A stretch of DNA of 64,000 bases from Amycolatopsis lurida (GCF_900105055.1 NZ_FNTA01000004.1:2449501-2513500); one strand, 5' to 3'. Positions 24,948 through 32,769 are shown, numbered from the stretch's first letter. Numbers and translations are program-made. Notes: generated by a model from the sequence alone, not told the origin.

Positions 24948-25794
24948 CCGCTACCGGCCGCCCGGCCGGAGCGGCGGGAATCCGGCCGTGGCCGTCCACC
25001 CCGCGCCGCAGCAGGTCCGTCACGTCGTCCAGGTCGCCCGCCCGCAGCGCCGAGGCCGCCGCGGCCAGATCGGCCGCGATCCGGTCGAGCACCGCCGCCA
25101 CCGGCAGCGCGTTCCCGGCGAGGATCTTCCGCCACAGCAAAGGATTCCCGGCTGCTATACGAGTGACGTCGCGCAACCCCTGTCCGGCGAGGCGCAAGGC
25201 GACGTCCTCGCCGTCCTCCAGGCTCGCCGCCACCGCCGAAGCGGCCACGTGCGGAGCGTGTGACACCAGCGCCACCGCCGAGTCGTGCTCGGCCGCGCCG
25301 ACGGTGACGGCCTCGGCCCCGCACAGCGACACCAGTTCGCGAGTCAGCCGTAGTGCCTCGGCCGCGGTTTCGTTGCCGGGACACAGCGCCCACGGGCGGC
25401 CCGCGAACAGGCCGGCGCGCGCCGCGGCCGGACCGGATCGCTCCCGCCCCGCGAGCGGATGCCCTGGCACGTAAGAGATCAGGTCACAGCCGAGCCGCTC
25501 CGCGTCGGCGATCGGACCCGCCTTGACGCTGGCGACGTCGGTGTACGCCCGTGCCGCGCCCTGCTTCTGGAGTGCGGCCAGCCGCTCCCCCACCAGATGC
25601 GGCGGGACGGCGATCACCGCCAGATCCACGTCCTCGCCGGTCCATTCACGGCCGGCGCCGAGTTCCCGCGCCACCCGCACGGCGTCTTCGTCGATGTCGG
25701 TGAGATGAACGGTGACACCCTTTTCCCGCAGGGACAACGCGGCCGACGTGCCGATCAGGCCGGTGCCGACGACAAGCGCCTTCTCGATGGTCAC
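24943..25794 (-). CDS. pdh: Prephenate dehydrogenase (TyrA-type) of the glycopeptide cluster
   Basis: A 283-residue NAD(P)-dependent prephenate dehydrogenase. It converts prephenate to 4-hydroxyphenylpyruvate, the shared precursor of tyrosine, beta-hydroxytyrosine and Hpg, so a private copy boosts building-block supply. An N-terminal Rossmann motif is clear (VVGTGLIGTSAAL, residues 8-20), and later segments match the TyrA helical dimer domain, including the YVPGHPLAGRERSG stretch with its substrate-binding His. Start is GTG at 25794, giving the family-like opening MTIEKALVVGTG. It lies between the StrR-like regulator and the exporter, the same order as in balhimycin-type clusters. Confidence 0.93.
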   Translation of the reverse strand: MTIEKALVVGTGLIGTSAALSLREKGVTVHLTDIDEDAVRVARELGAGREWTGEDVDLAVIAVPPHLVGERLAALQKQGAARAYTDVASVKAGPIADAERLGCDLISYVPGHPLAGRERSGPAAARAGLFAGRPWALCPGNETAAEALRLTRELVSLCGAEAVTVGAAEHDSAVALVSHAPHVAASAVAASLEDGEDVALRLAGQGLRDVTRIAAGNPLLWRKILAGNALPVAAVLDRIAADLAAAASALRAGDLDDVTDLLRRGVDGHGRIPAAPAGRPVAG

Positions 25795-25860
25795 AGCTAC
25801 TTCTTAGGCCGCTCTCCCGGCGATGTCGAGCCGCGAAGCCTGGGCACCGCGGGAAAGCCA

Positions 25861-25903
25861 CGAGGGGGACTTCTCCGCATATGTCACGGAAAAGTCCCCT
25901 TCG
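25861..25903. terminator. Hairpin between the StrR-like regulator and the dehydrogenase
   Basis: Two 17-nt arms (GAGGGGGACTT... and ...AAGTCCCCTTC) pair with two mismatches around a 9-nt loop, 12 nt past the regulator's stop. It probably ends or attenuates the regulator transcript. Confidence 0.65.
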
Positions 25904-25914
25904 TACCTACCCGA

Positions 25915-26880
25915 TCACCGTGCGGCCAGATCGGTCGCCCTGCTCTCCAGGTGATCCGCGAACCCCGCCCAGACCCGGGCGTGATCCCTGGCGAATCCGG
26001 CGACCACGCCGTACAGGTGCGGCGGGACACCGTGCAGGATCCGTTCCCATTCCTGCCCGTCCATCGAGTGCATGGCGAGCATGCGCAGCAGGATCCGCCC
26101 GACCTCGCTCAGCCGCAGCGCCGGGTCGGCCTTGAGCCGCTCCAGCACGGTGAGCCGTTCCCGGTCCAGCGAGTGACCGAGGTCGGTTTCCGTCAGGCTC
26201 AACGGATCCGGCTTCGCGCGCAGCCTCCTGCTCCCGTCCGGGGTCGGGCTTTCGCCACGCTCCAGCCTGCCGCGCACGTCCCGGACCGTTTCCGGGGAGA
26301 TGCCGACCTGCTTGGCGACCTGACGCAGGGAAAGACCGGGGTCGTTGCGGATCAGATCGGCGGCGAGCTTCCGCCGCTCCGAGCTGTCCACGGGCCGGAT
26401 CCGCCCGTCCCGCCCGATCCTGGCGCCGTTTCCGCTTTCGCCGCCACGCCTGCGCAGGTCCGCCACGGTTCCCGCGGAAATGCCGGTCGCCGAAGCCACC
26501 CGCCGGTCGGACCACTGCGGATGCGTCCCGATGATCTGGACGGCCGCCCGTTTCCGGTCCGCCAGTGAAAGCGGCAGACCGTGCCGGATGTTCGCTTCCA
26601 CCGCGAGAACGAAGGCGTCGGATTCGGCGCCGTCGATGAACCTCGCGGCGATTTTCGTATCGCCTCGTACTCGTGCCGCCTTCAGCCGGTGCAGGCCATC
26701 GACCACCTGCATCGTCGGTCGGTGAACGAGAATGGGCGGTAGCTCCCACTCCGCCGACAACAGTGTCTCGACATGCTCTGGATCCTCGCCCGAAGTCCGC
26801 GGCGAACAAGCAGTGGACAGTCTCGACAGCTCGATTTCGACGACAGGGAGAGCGGACAAGTCAACTCTCGTCGGATCCAC
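25915..26880 (-). CDS. StrR/Bbr-like pathway-specific transcription activator
   Basis: A 321-residue ParB/StrR-type DNA-binding regulator. The N-terminal part (about 10-110) matches the ParB-like fold of the family (LPPILVHRPTMQVVDGLHRL), followed by repeated helix-turn-helix segments near 125-150 (DRRVASATGISAGTVADLR) and 185-215 (LRQVAKQVGISPETVRDVR). In balhimycin, teicoplanin and related clusters this protein activates many biosynthetic genes. The start is the GTG at 26880 with GGGGG about 5 nt upstream. A perfect inverted repeat (26892-26907) sits just before the start and may allow autoregulation. I saw no complete Bbr-type operator in the intergenic spaces here, so its targets may lie further left. 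Confidence 0.93.
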   Translation of the reverse strand: MDPTRVDLSALPVVEIELSRLSTACSPRTSGEDPEHVETLLSAEWELPPILVHRPTMQVVDGLHRLKAARVRGDTKIAARFIDGAESDAFVLAVEANIRHGLPLSLADRKRAAVQIIGTHPQWSDRRVASATGISAGTVADLRRRGGESGNGARIGRDGRIRPVDSSERRKLAADLIRNDPGLSLRQVAKQVGISPETVRDVRGRLERGESPTPDGSRRLRAKPDPLSLTETDLGHSLDRERLTVLERLKADPALRLSEVGRILLRMLAMHSMDGQEWERILHGVPPHLYGVVAGFARDHARVWAGFADHLESRATDLAAR

Positions 26881-26891
26881 CTAGCCCCCAT

Positions 26892-26907
26892 TGAATCTGT
26901 TGATTCA
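26892..26907. promoter_or_regulatory. Inverted repeat before the StrR-like gene
   Basis: TGAATC-TGTT-GATTCA is a perfect 6-bp-arm repeat whose near edge is 11 bp from the GTG start. It lies in a locally AT-richer stretch. Candidate operator or transcript-start dyad; inference only. Confidence 0.4.
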
Positions 26908-27823
26908 GCAACTTTCAGACACGGCACGGAAACCCCACCGTCCAACTGCTTGGCTTCGGTGGTTGGACACCATGAACCCGTCCGACGCCAGCCTCGGCCG
27001 TAGGGCGGGATGTCCTCGACGGTGAGGAACCCTCAAGCGCCACAGGCAGAACCGCATGCGGCGGCCCGCCTCGACGGTCTCCCAGCTGACCGTTGGCGCG
27101 TATTCCGACGAACTACCGAAGCTGAACGGCATCCTCCCATCGCCCCGACGGCGATCTGCGGGACGAACGCTCGACGGCTTCGGCCCGGCAGGACCGACAC
27201 TTGGTCAGCCTGACGAAACCGACACCCGCTTCGGCGCGAGGTCCCGGACATGTCCGATCTTATGACTCCGTACGTGCTCGGTTCAGAGGATCGGCGAGTG
27301 AAGTCTTTGGTTTGGCTCGTGGTCGCGAGTCACCGACGCACCCCCTCTGTCCCCAGCAAAGCGTGCACACCATGTCAGCCCCAGCTGATGTGCACCTGTG
27401 CAGCATGGCATGAACAATCCATGTCGGCAATTGACGAACAGTGTGATTTTCGTAGTGAACGAGGCCCTCAAGATCAATATCCGGAACTCCGCATGCACTA
27501 TTGACTCGTTTGGCGAACATAAGTAAAGGGGCCCGCGTACAAGCTTGTTCCCGGTTGACCGGTTAGCCTGTTCGCAGGTCTTGTTAGGCCGTTCGCGCGG
27601 CTCGTTCTCTCCCCCGGATGATCACAACACCGGCGGTTCATGTTCCGTTCTTCGATACTTGTTCACACGAACGGCCGAGCCCGCGTCCCATGGTCCGGGC
27701 GAAAATCTCACCCTTCCGGGGATCACCCACGAGCAAAGCGAAGGGTGGCAGGCTGGAAGCCGGCCCCGTTCATCCCGCCGCCATGGTCGACGGCGCCGTC
27801 CACCGATCCCGGAAGGAGGTTTC

Positions 27824-27937
27824 GTGCGTACAGGACAACAAAGGGACAGCGTCCGGCCTCCCCCGAGGCCCACGAGGGACGGGCCTCGCCGGTCGGCCGC
27901 CGTACTCACCCGAGGCGCCCGGACATTCATGGGATGA
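27824..27937 (+). CDS. Possible small Arg/Pro-rich peptide with a strong ribosome site
   Basis: A GTG-started frame of 37 codons follows the sequence GGAAGGAGG (27811-27819) at ideal spacing. The peptide is rich in Arg and Pro (about 9 Arg and 5 Pro) and ends FMG. Upstream lie two possible stems (CACCC/GGGTG and GGCTGGAAGCC). It is on the opposite strand from both neighbours, and the vanX-side hairpin would terminate its transcript too. I recognise no family, and composition alone could give such a frame in high-GC DNA; only the ribosome site makes it worth listing. Confidence 0.25.
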   Translation: MRTGQQRDSVRPPPRPTRDGPRRSAAVLTRGARTFMG

Positions 27938-27992
27938 AATGGTGTTCGCGGCAATTCTGCGCGGCGTGAGTCTTCACGAACCCCGAAACGCG

Positions 27993-28037
27993 TGAAGGCC
28001 CCCTTCCCCCGGCCGAACCGAGGGAAGGGGGCCTTCA
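27993..28037. terminator. Strong hairpin downstream of vanX (family B)
   Basis: Arms of 16 bp (TGAAGGCCCCCTTCCC and complement) pair perfectly around a 13-nt loop, starting 11 nt past the vanX stop. It fits a terminator for the vanHAX operon. Almost the same arm occurs at 38423-38465. Confidence 0.8.
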
Positions 28038-28047
28038 GACGCGACAC

Positions 28048-28656
28048 CTACGCGATGGGGAAATCGAAATAAGTGTCCGGGTAGGGCTCGTCCTTCAGGT
28101 TGTAGTGCCACCACTCGCACTCGTACGAGCGGAAGCCCGATCCCTCCATGACCGCGCACAGGTGCGCGCGGTTCTTCGTGGCCTCTTCCGTGACGCCCGC
28201 CGCCCCGTGATGCGAGACGACGTCCATCAGGTCGTGGTCGCCACCCATGTCGGCGAGCTCGCCGGTGTCCAGGTGGTAGAGCGTCAGGTCCACGGTGCTG
28301 CCGCGGCTGTGGCCCGATTTGGTGGCCACGTAGCCCTTTTCGAACATCTGAGGCCGGTCGATGTTCGGGTAGTGCCTGGCCTTCTTCCGGCCGTCTTCGG
28401 GCTCTTCCGCCCAGCGCATGAAGCGGTCCACGGCGCGCTGCGGGCGGTATCCGTCCCACAGGAGCAGCCCGAAGCCGAGCTCCCCGGCCTTGTCCCGCGC
28501 CTTCTCCAGCGCCGCGCAGAACGCCCGCGTGCCGACGATCCGGTTCACCAGGTACCCGTCCACCGGCTTGCCGGTGAAGTTGTCCCACGTGGCGTACTTG
28601 GCGTCCCAGCGAATTCCGGAGACGACCTCGTCTACGAAGACGAAATCATCCTTCAT
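28048..28656 (-). CDS. vanX: VanX D-Ala-D-Ala dipeptidase
   Basis: A 202-residue zinc dipeptidase that hydrolyses D-Ala-D-Ala, so that only D-Ala-D-Lac enters cell-wall precursors. Zinc-site segments are visible: SGHSRGSTVDLTL (His and Asp ligands) and EWWHY (catalytic Glu and third His). Length equals that of the enterococcal enzyme. Its ATG overlaps the vanA stop as ATGA (28656-28653), so it is translated with vanA. It is the third gene of a vanHAX self-resistance operon protecting the producer from its own glycopeptide. Confidence 0.97.
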   Translation of the reverse strand: MKDDFVFVDEVVSGIRWDAKYATWDNFTGKPVDGYLVNRIVGTRAFCAALEKARDKAGELGFGLLLWDGYRPQRAVDRFMRWAEEPEDGRKKARHYPNIDRPQMFEKGYVATKSGHSRGSTVDLTLYHLDTGELADMGGDHDLMDVVSHHGAAGVTEEATKNRAHLCAVMEGSGFRSYECEWWHYNLKDEPYPDTYFDFPIA

Positions 28657-29693
28657 TCGTCACGGCCCGCCAGCGTCAGGTTCACCAGCCGGTCGATCAA
28701 GTCGCCGAGCGAGAGGCCGGCGGCGGCCATCATGCGCGGGTAACGGCTGTACGAGGTCAGGCCGGGCAGGGTGTTGACCTCGTTGAGCACCACGCTCCCG
28801 TCCTCCTTGAGGAACAGGTCCACCCGCGCGAGCCCGCGGCAGCCCAGTGCGCGGTAGATGACCTTGGCCGTCTCCTGGACGAGGTCACGCGACTCGTCCG
28901 GAATGTCGGCGGGAACGATGAAGCTCGAGTTCTCGGAGCCGGTCTCGGGGCTCTTCTCCTGGTGGATCTTGAAGAAGCCGTGGGTCAGCGCGACCCGGTC
29001 GACCTCGCCCGCGAACAGGTCCTCGTCGTTGCCGAGGATCGAGCAGCCGATCTCGCTGCCGATGACGGCCTCTTCGATCAGGACCTTCGCGTCGTACTGG
29101 CGTGCCTCCGCCAGCGCGGCGGGCAGCTCTTCCTTCGCGGAGACCTTGCTGACGCCGAAAGACGAGCCGGAGCGGGCGGGCTTCACGAAGACCGGGTAGT
29201 TCAGCTGGTCCGGGTCGACGTCGTTGTCCGGCGTGACGATGTAGAAGGTCGGCGTCGCGATCCCCGCGCCGCGGACGACGGAATAGGTGAGGGCCTTGTC
29301 GATGCACATGACCGAGCTCGGGAGGTCGCAGCCGACGTAGGGGATGCCGGAGATCTCCAGCAGGCCCTGCATCGCGCCGTCTTCGCCGAACTTGCCGTGC
29401 AGCACCGGCAGCACCACGTCGAGGGCGATCGTCTCGTACTTGCCCTCGTCCAGGACGAGCAGACCGTGCACCCCGCGGTCCGGCGACAGCACGGCCGGGC
29501 GGACGTTCCCGCTCTCCCAATCCTCGGCGGGGCCGTCGCAGAGCATCCAGGAACCGCTCTGGGTGATCCCGATGTAGTACGGCTCGTACTTCTCGAGGTC
29601 GAGGTTCTTCTGGACCTCGCGCGCAGATTTGATGGAGATAGGATGTTCTTCGGAAAGCCCGCCGAACAGAATTCCGATTTTCAGCCTACCCAT
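28653..29693 (-). CDS. vanA: VanA-type D-Ala-D-Lac ligase
   Basis: A 346-residue ATP-grasp ligase joining D-Ala to D-lactate. It has the N-terminal GGLSEEHPISIKSA segment, the ATP-binding KPARSGSSFGVSKV stretch, and the C-terminal LNEVNTLPGLTSYSRYPRM metal/phosphate segment. The KIHQE segment keeps the His that in VanA favours lactate over alanine. I chose the ATG at 29693 rather than a longer frame from 29750 because it matches the family start (MGRLKIGILFGG) and lies 1 nt past the vanH stop, the usual coupled arrangement. Lactate is supplied by VanH. Confidence 0.96.
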   Translation of the reverse strand: MGRLKIGILFGGLSEEHPISIKSAREVQKNLDLEKYEPYYIGITQSGSWMLCDGPAEDWESGNVRPAVLSPDRGVHGLLVLDEGKYETIALDVVLPVLHGKFGEDGAMQGLLEISGIPYVGCDLPSSVMCIDKALTYSVVRGAGIATPTFYIVTPDNDVDPDQLNYPVFVKPARSGSSFGVSKVSAKEELPAALAEARQYDAKVLIEEAVIGSEIGCSILGNDEDLFAGEVDRVALTHGFFKIHQEKSPETGSENSSFIVPADIPDESRDLVQETAKVIYRALGCRGLARVDLFLKEDGSVVLNEVNTLPGLTSYSRYPRMMAAAGLSLGDLIDRLVNLTLAGRDE

Positions 29694-29694
29694 A

Positions 29695-30726
29695 CTACTT
29701 CCCGCTTTCGAATTGGAGACAATTGATGATGGAGTTTTCAACAGTGTCACTCAGCGCGTGGTCCGTGTAATAGGCGGTATGCGGACTGATGAGCACGTTC
29801 GACAGCTTTTCCAGCCGCAGCAACGTTTTGCTCTCTATCGCCTTGTTCCGGCAGTCGGCGTAGAAGATGCCTTCCTCTCCTTCGAGGACGTCCAGCGCCG
29901 CTCCGCCCAGCTTTCCGCTTTCCAGTGCCGAAATGAGGGCTTCGGTTTCGATCAGCGGGCCACGTCCGGTGTTGATGATGTACGCGCCGTCCTTCATCCG
30001 CTCGATGTTCTTCTCGTCGAGGAGATGATAGGTATCCGTGGTGAGCGGCACGTGCAGTGTCACGATGTCGCTCTGCTGCAGCAATTCGTCGAGGGGGACG
30101 TACTCGGCCGAGGCGGTCAGCACCGTATCGTAGGCCAGCACCTTGCAGCCGAAACCGCGCAACCGCTCCAGGACGGCGACCCCGATACGCCCTGTTCCGA
30201 CCACTCCGACGGTCAGATCGCGCAGCTCTTTACCGCGCACCTCGTTCAGCCGGTAGTCGTGCACCTCGGTGCGGCGGATGATGGACTTGGCGTCGCGCAC
30301 CGCCATCAGCATGAGCATCAGCGTGAAGTCGGCGACACTGTCCGGCGAGTAGGCGACGTTGCCGACGGTGATCCCGACGCTCGCCGCGTACTCCACGTCG
30401 ATGTGGTTGAAGCCGATGCTCCGCGTGGAGATGTATTTCACGCCGGCTTCGCCGAGCGCGAGAAGAATGGAGTTCGTGACCTTGGTCTTGTGACCGATAC
30501 TGATACAGCTGTTTCCGGAGACCAGTTCGATATTGGTCTCGGATACCGGCTCCTCCACAATGGTCGGCACAATGCCGAAACGAGGTGCCATCTCCCGGAA
30601 CAGGGCGGCCTCGTCCTGTCCGCATCCATAAATCGTGATTCCCGTTGCCAAGACGGCCGAGGAGGAGGCGGACGCCAGCGATCCGGTGCGGGGGGCAGCT
30701 GATCGCGCTGGTTCGCTGTAGGTCAT
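29695..30726 (-). CDS. vanH: VanH D-lactate dehydrogenase
   Basis: A 343-residue D-specific 2-hydroxyacid dehydrogenase that reduces pyruvate to D-lactate for VanA. The NAD site GVVGTGRIG lies at about 174-182; STRSIGFNHID, NTGRGPLIET and SPHTAYYTDHA match the substrate-binding and catalytic segments of the family. The start is not certain: ATGs at 30726 and 30735 are both possible, and neither has a strong ribosome site. The frame extends to 30798, but the extra residues do not look like the family. First gene of vanHAX; no VanRS pair lies in the window. Confidence 0.93.
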   Translation of the reverse strand: MTYSEPARSAAPRTGSLASASSSAVLATGITIYGCGQDEAALFREMAPRFGIVPTIVEEPVSETNIELVSGNSCISIGHKTKVTNSILLALGEAGVKYISTRSIGFNHIDVEYAASVGITVGNVAYSPDSVADFTLMLMLMAVRDAKSIIRRTEVHDYRLNEVRGKELRDLTVGVVGTGRIGVAVLERLRGFGCKVLAYDTVLTASAEYVPLDELLQQSDIVTLHVPLTTDTYHLLDEKNIERMKDGAYIINTGRGPLIETEALISALESGKLGGAALDVLEGEEGIFYADCRNKAIESKTLLRLEKLSNVLISPHTAYYTDHALSDTVENSIINCLQFESGK

Positions 30727-30792
30727 GCCCGACATTGTAGGCAGCGCGATGTTGCCGCTTCTTATGGGGTTTTCGAGGCCTCGACAATAAGT

Positions 30793-30804
30793 TACCAACT
30801 GGTA
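30793..30804. promoter_or_regulatory. Dyad upstream of vanH
   Basis: TACCA-AC-TGGTA lies about 66 bp upstream of the vanH start, in the 121 bp separating vanH from the hydrolase gene. It is a candidate operator for vanHAX control. Inference from position and symmetry only. Confidence 0.3.
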
Positions 30805-30847
30805 GCGCCGAGTGCACGCCGTTGTCGCTCACCTGCGCCGCACAGCT

Positions 30848-31573
30848 CTATCGCAGATCTTGCCCGCCCGCTCCCGGCGTCGAAACCGCCCCGTGACGGA
30901 TGCCACAAAGCCACCCCGACACGAGGTCCGCGAGGGCTTCCGGAGCGTCCCTCGCCACGAGGTGACCCGCCGCCGGAACACCGGCGACGGCGACCCGGGG
31001 GTTGGCTTCGCGCAAACGATCCACATCGGCGTCGCGGAGCGGCGACCCCTGTCCGGCGTGCACCACCAGGATGGGCAGGTCCAGGGCCCCGGCCGTCGCG
31101 AGCAGGGCGGAACCCGAGCCGAGGACGTCCTCGACCAGGCGGGTGTAGCGACCGGCGAGCCCGTGGAAGTCGAGCCACGCACGCGCCCTGGCGGGTTCGA
31201 TATCCGGTACGACGTCGACGAGCACGAGCCCGGAGGCCCTGGCCGCGACGGCGGGGTCCGCCAGCGCGGCGATGGCGGCCAAGCCGCCGACCGAGGCGCC
31301 CGCGAGGACGATCGGGGCCGGCTGGCTTCGGATCATCCCGGCCACGTCGCCCGCCAGCGCCCGGAGCGTGGTCGCCCGGCCGGAACTGTCCCCGTGACCG
31401 CGCAGGTCGAAGGCGACCGACCGGAAGCCGCGCCGGGCCAGCACCGCGGCGACCGGCGCCCAGACCGCACGGCGTTCCCCGCCCGCGTGCAGCAGCAGAA
31501 CCGTCGGACCGGCGCCGGTCACCGTGCCCCGCAAGGTGACCTCGCCCAGGTCAAGACTGATTTCGGTGGTCAT
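30848..31573 (-). CDS. Alpha/beta hydrolase
   Basis: A 241-residue alpha/beta hydrolase-fold protein. It has the oxyanion segment LLLHAGGERR (about 29-38), DLRGHGDSS and the nucleophile elbow GASVGG (Ser at about 94), with a late GHL as the likely catalytic His. No signal peptide, so probably cytoplasmic; the substrate cannot be told. I start it at the ATG at 31573, preceded by AAGGGGG, rather than the frame's upper limit at 31627, which would run through the operators. It is divergent from a TetR regulator with twin operators between them, so it is the probable target of that repressor. It precedes vanH on the same strand but is likely unrelated to the antibiotic cluster. Confidence 0.85.
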   Translation of the reverse strand: MTTEISLDLGEVTLRGTVTGAGPTVLLLHAGGERRAVWAPVAAVLARRGFRSVAFDLRGHGDSSGRATTLRALAGDVAGMIRSQPAPIVLAGASVGGLAAIAALADPAVAARASGLVLVDVVPDIEPARARAWLDFHGLAGRYTRLVEDVLGSGSALLATAGALDLPILVVHAGQGSPLRDADVDRLREANPRVAVAGVPAAGHLVARDAPEALADLVSGWLCGIRHGAVSTPGAGGQDLR

Positions 31574-31584
31574 GGCCGCCCCCT

Positions 31585-31604
31585 TACCTTGGCCTGTCAA
31601 GGTA
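31585..31604. promoter_or_regulatory. Operator 1 of the TetR/hydrolase divergon
   Basis: TACCTTG-N6-CAAGGTA, a perfect 7-bp-arm inverted repeat, lies 11 bp upstream of the hydrolase start. An identical dyad occurs 27 bp away. Likely binding site of the adjacent TetR protein. Confidence 0.8.
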
Positions 31605-31611
31605 GCGCAGA

Positions 31612-31631
31612 TACCTTGGCGCATCAAGGTA
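31612..31631. promoter_or_regulatory. Operator 2 of the TetR/hydrolase divergon
   Basis: TACCTTG-N6-CAAGGTA again, with a different 6-bp centre, ending 2 bp before the regulator's ATG. Binding here would also block the regulator's own expression. Confidence 0.8.
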
Positions 31632-31633
31632 CG

Positions 31634-32308
31634 ATGCCGGTCGTGACGACACCGCGAGCACGGCGGACTCCCGAAGAGGCCCGGCGGCTGATCCTCGACG
31701 CCGCCGCCTCACTGCTCGGCGAGTCCGGTGTCGCCGCCGTCCAGATGCGGGCCGTGGCCGCGCGCGTCGGCATGACCGACGCCGGCGTCGCCCATCACTT
31801 CGGCAACCGCGAGAAACTCCTCGCCGAACTCCTCCGGCACGGTGGCCGCCGCCTCCGAGACGCGCTTCGGGAGCTCCTCGCGAGCTGGCTGGACCGTGGC
31901 GCCGACCTGCTCGAACTCGTCGAGGCACTGCATGGCCTGTACCGGAACGGCTACGGCGAGCTCGCGGTGGCACTGCACGCGGCGGGCTGGCACGACCCGG
32001 GCAGCGGGATGCTCGACCCGGTCGTCGACGCCCTGCATCGGCTCCGGCCGCCAGGCTGTTCTGTCGACGACACGCGGCTCGCCGTCGCCGCCCTGCATCA
32101 GGCGATGGCCACGGAAGCCCTGTACGGGAGCGATTTCCGGCGCAGCTCCGGGCTCACCGGAGCCGCGGCGGACGACTCGACCGCGCAAGTGCGCTGGTGG
32201 GCGCGGCAGCTCCACCTCGCGCTCGGGCTCAGGCCTGGTACGGGCCTCGATCGCCGAGATCAGGGCTCACCCGCGGGTTCCGGCCATCCTGCCCGGGCAC
32301 CGGGGTGA
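31634..32308 (+). CDS. TetR-family transcription regulator
   Basis: A 224-residue TetR-type repressor. The N-terminal helix-turn-helix (about 10-57) reads ARRLILDAAASLLGESG followed by MRAVAARVGMTDAGVAHHFGNREKLL, the family recognition pattern. The remaining helical part would bind an unknown ligand. The frame is open far upstream, but the ATG at 31634 gives the correct N-terminus. Two matching operators lie immediately before it, implying control of itself and of the divergent hydrolase. The last about 26 codons overlap the convergent membrane-protein gene. Confidence 0.9.
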   Translation: MPVVTTPRARRTPEEARRLILDAAASLLGESGVAAVQMRAVAARVGMTDAGVAHHFGNREKLLAELLRHGGRRLRDALRELLASWLDRGADLLELVEALHGLYRNGYGELAVALHAAGWHDPGSGMLDPVVDALHRLRPPGCSVDDTRLAVAALHQAMATEALYGSDFRRSSGLTGAAADDSTAQVRWWARQLHLALGLRPGTGLDRRDQGSPAGSGHPARAPG

Positions 32309-32690
32309 CGGTCGGCTCCTGCAAGGAGTCGACACGGTCTTCCTCGCGCTTCCGCAACCGGGTCTCGACGACGTGGTCCTGGCGCCGATGGCCGAGCACG
32401 GACAGGGTGAGGACGTGGGCCACCGCCATGAGAAGCAGGAAAACGCCCAGCCTGCCGACGAAGGCGGCCGCCGAACCGGACCACTCCGGAGCCACGACCG
32501 CCAGCAGCGCCAGCATCCCGATCGCCGCCAGGTGGAAGACCGTCACCACCATCCAGGCCACCGACCCGCTTCCCTCACGGGCGTCCGGCGCGGTGAGGTA
32601 GCGGCGGGCGCCGCGATACAGGACCTGGCCGTCCGCGATGACGAAGATCAGGCCGATGATCAGGAAACCCGGAAGTTCGTTGTCGGGCAT
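32229..32690 (-). CDS. Small membrane protein, unknown function
   Basis: A 153-residue protein with three hydrophobic spans: near 7-25, 44-68 and 75-100. A basic, polar tail of about 50 residues follows. Start ATG at 32690 has a good GGAGGA site. I recognise no family. Its 3' end overlaps the convergent TetR gene by 80 bp, and both tails in the overlap look low in complexity, so one of them may in fact end differently in the ancestor. Confidence 0.7.
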   Translation of the reverse strand: MPDNELPGFLIIGLIFVIADGQVLYRGARRYLTAPDAREGSGSVAWMVVTVFHLAAIGMLALLAVVAPEWSGSAAAFVGRLGVFLLLMAVAHVLTLSVLGHRRQDHVVETRLRKREEDRVDSLQEPTVTPVPGQDGRNPRVSPDLGDRGPYQA

Positions 32691-32769
32691 CGTTGCCTCC
32701 TCCGTTTCCCGGGGGGGGTACCCCGGGAGTCCGGCGAGACAGGCCTCATACCTCGATCGTGTGACGGTC

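Larger units (their letters stand above)
26881..28047. other. 1.17-kb space between the StrR-like gene and vanX
   Basis: No reading frame here looks like a known protein. Part of it (about 27390-27560) is AT-richer than its surroundings and could hold promoters; a TTGACT box at 27501 has a weak TAAAGG 17 bp later on the plus strand. A perfect Shine-Dalgarno followed by a 37-codon frame occurs at 27811-27937. The vanX-side end carries the strong hairpin at 27993-28037. Confidence 0.6.

Noticed and set aside
24715..27000. A Bbr/StrR operator of the GTTCGACTG-N11-CAGTCGAAC type near the regulator, dehydrogenase or exporter
   Set aside because: I looked through these spaces by eye and found only unrelated dyads; no complete match is present.
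27690..27823. A riboswitch before the small Arg/Pro-rich frame
   Set aside because: There are possible stems and an AAGCGAAGG-like stretch, but I could not match it to any known riboswitch consensus.
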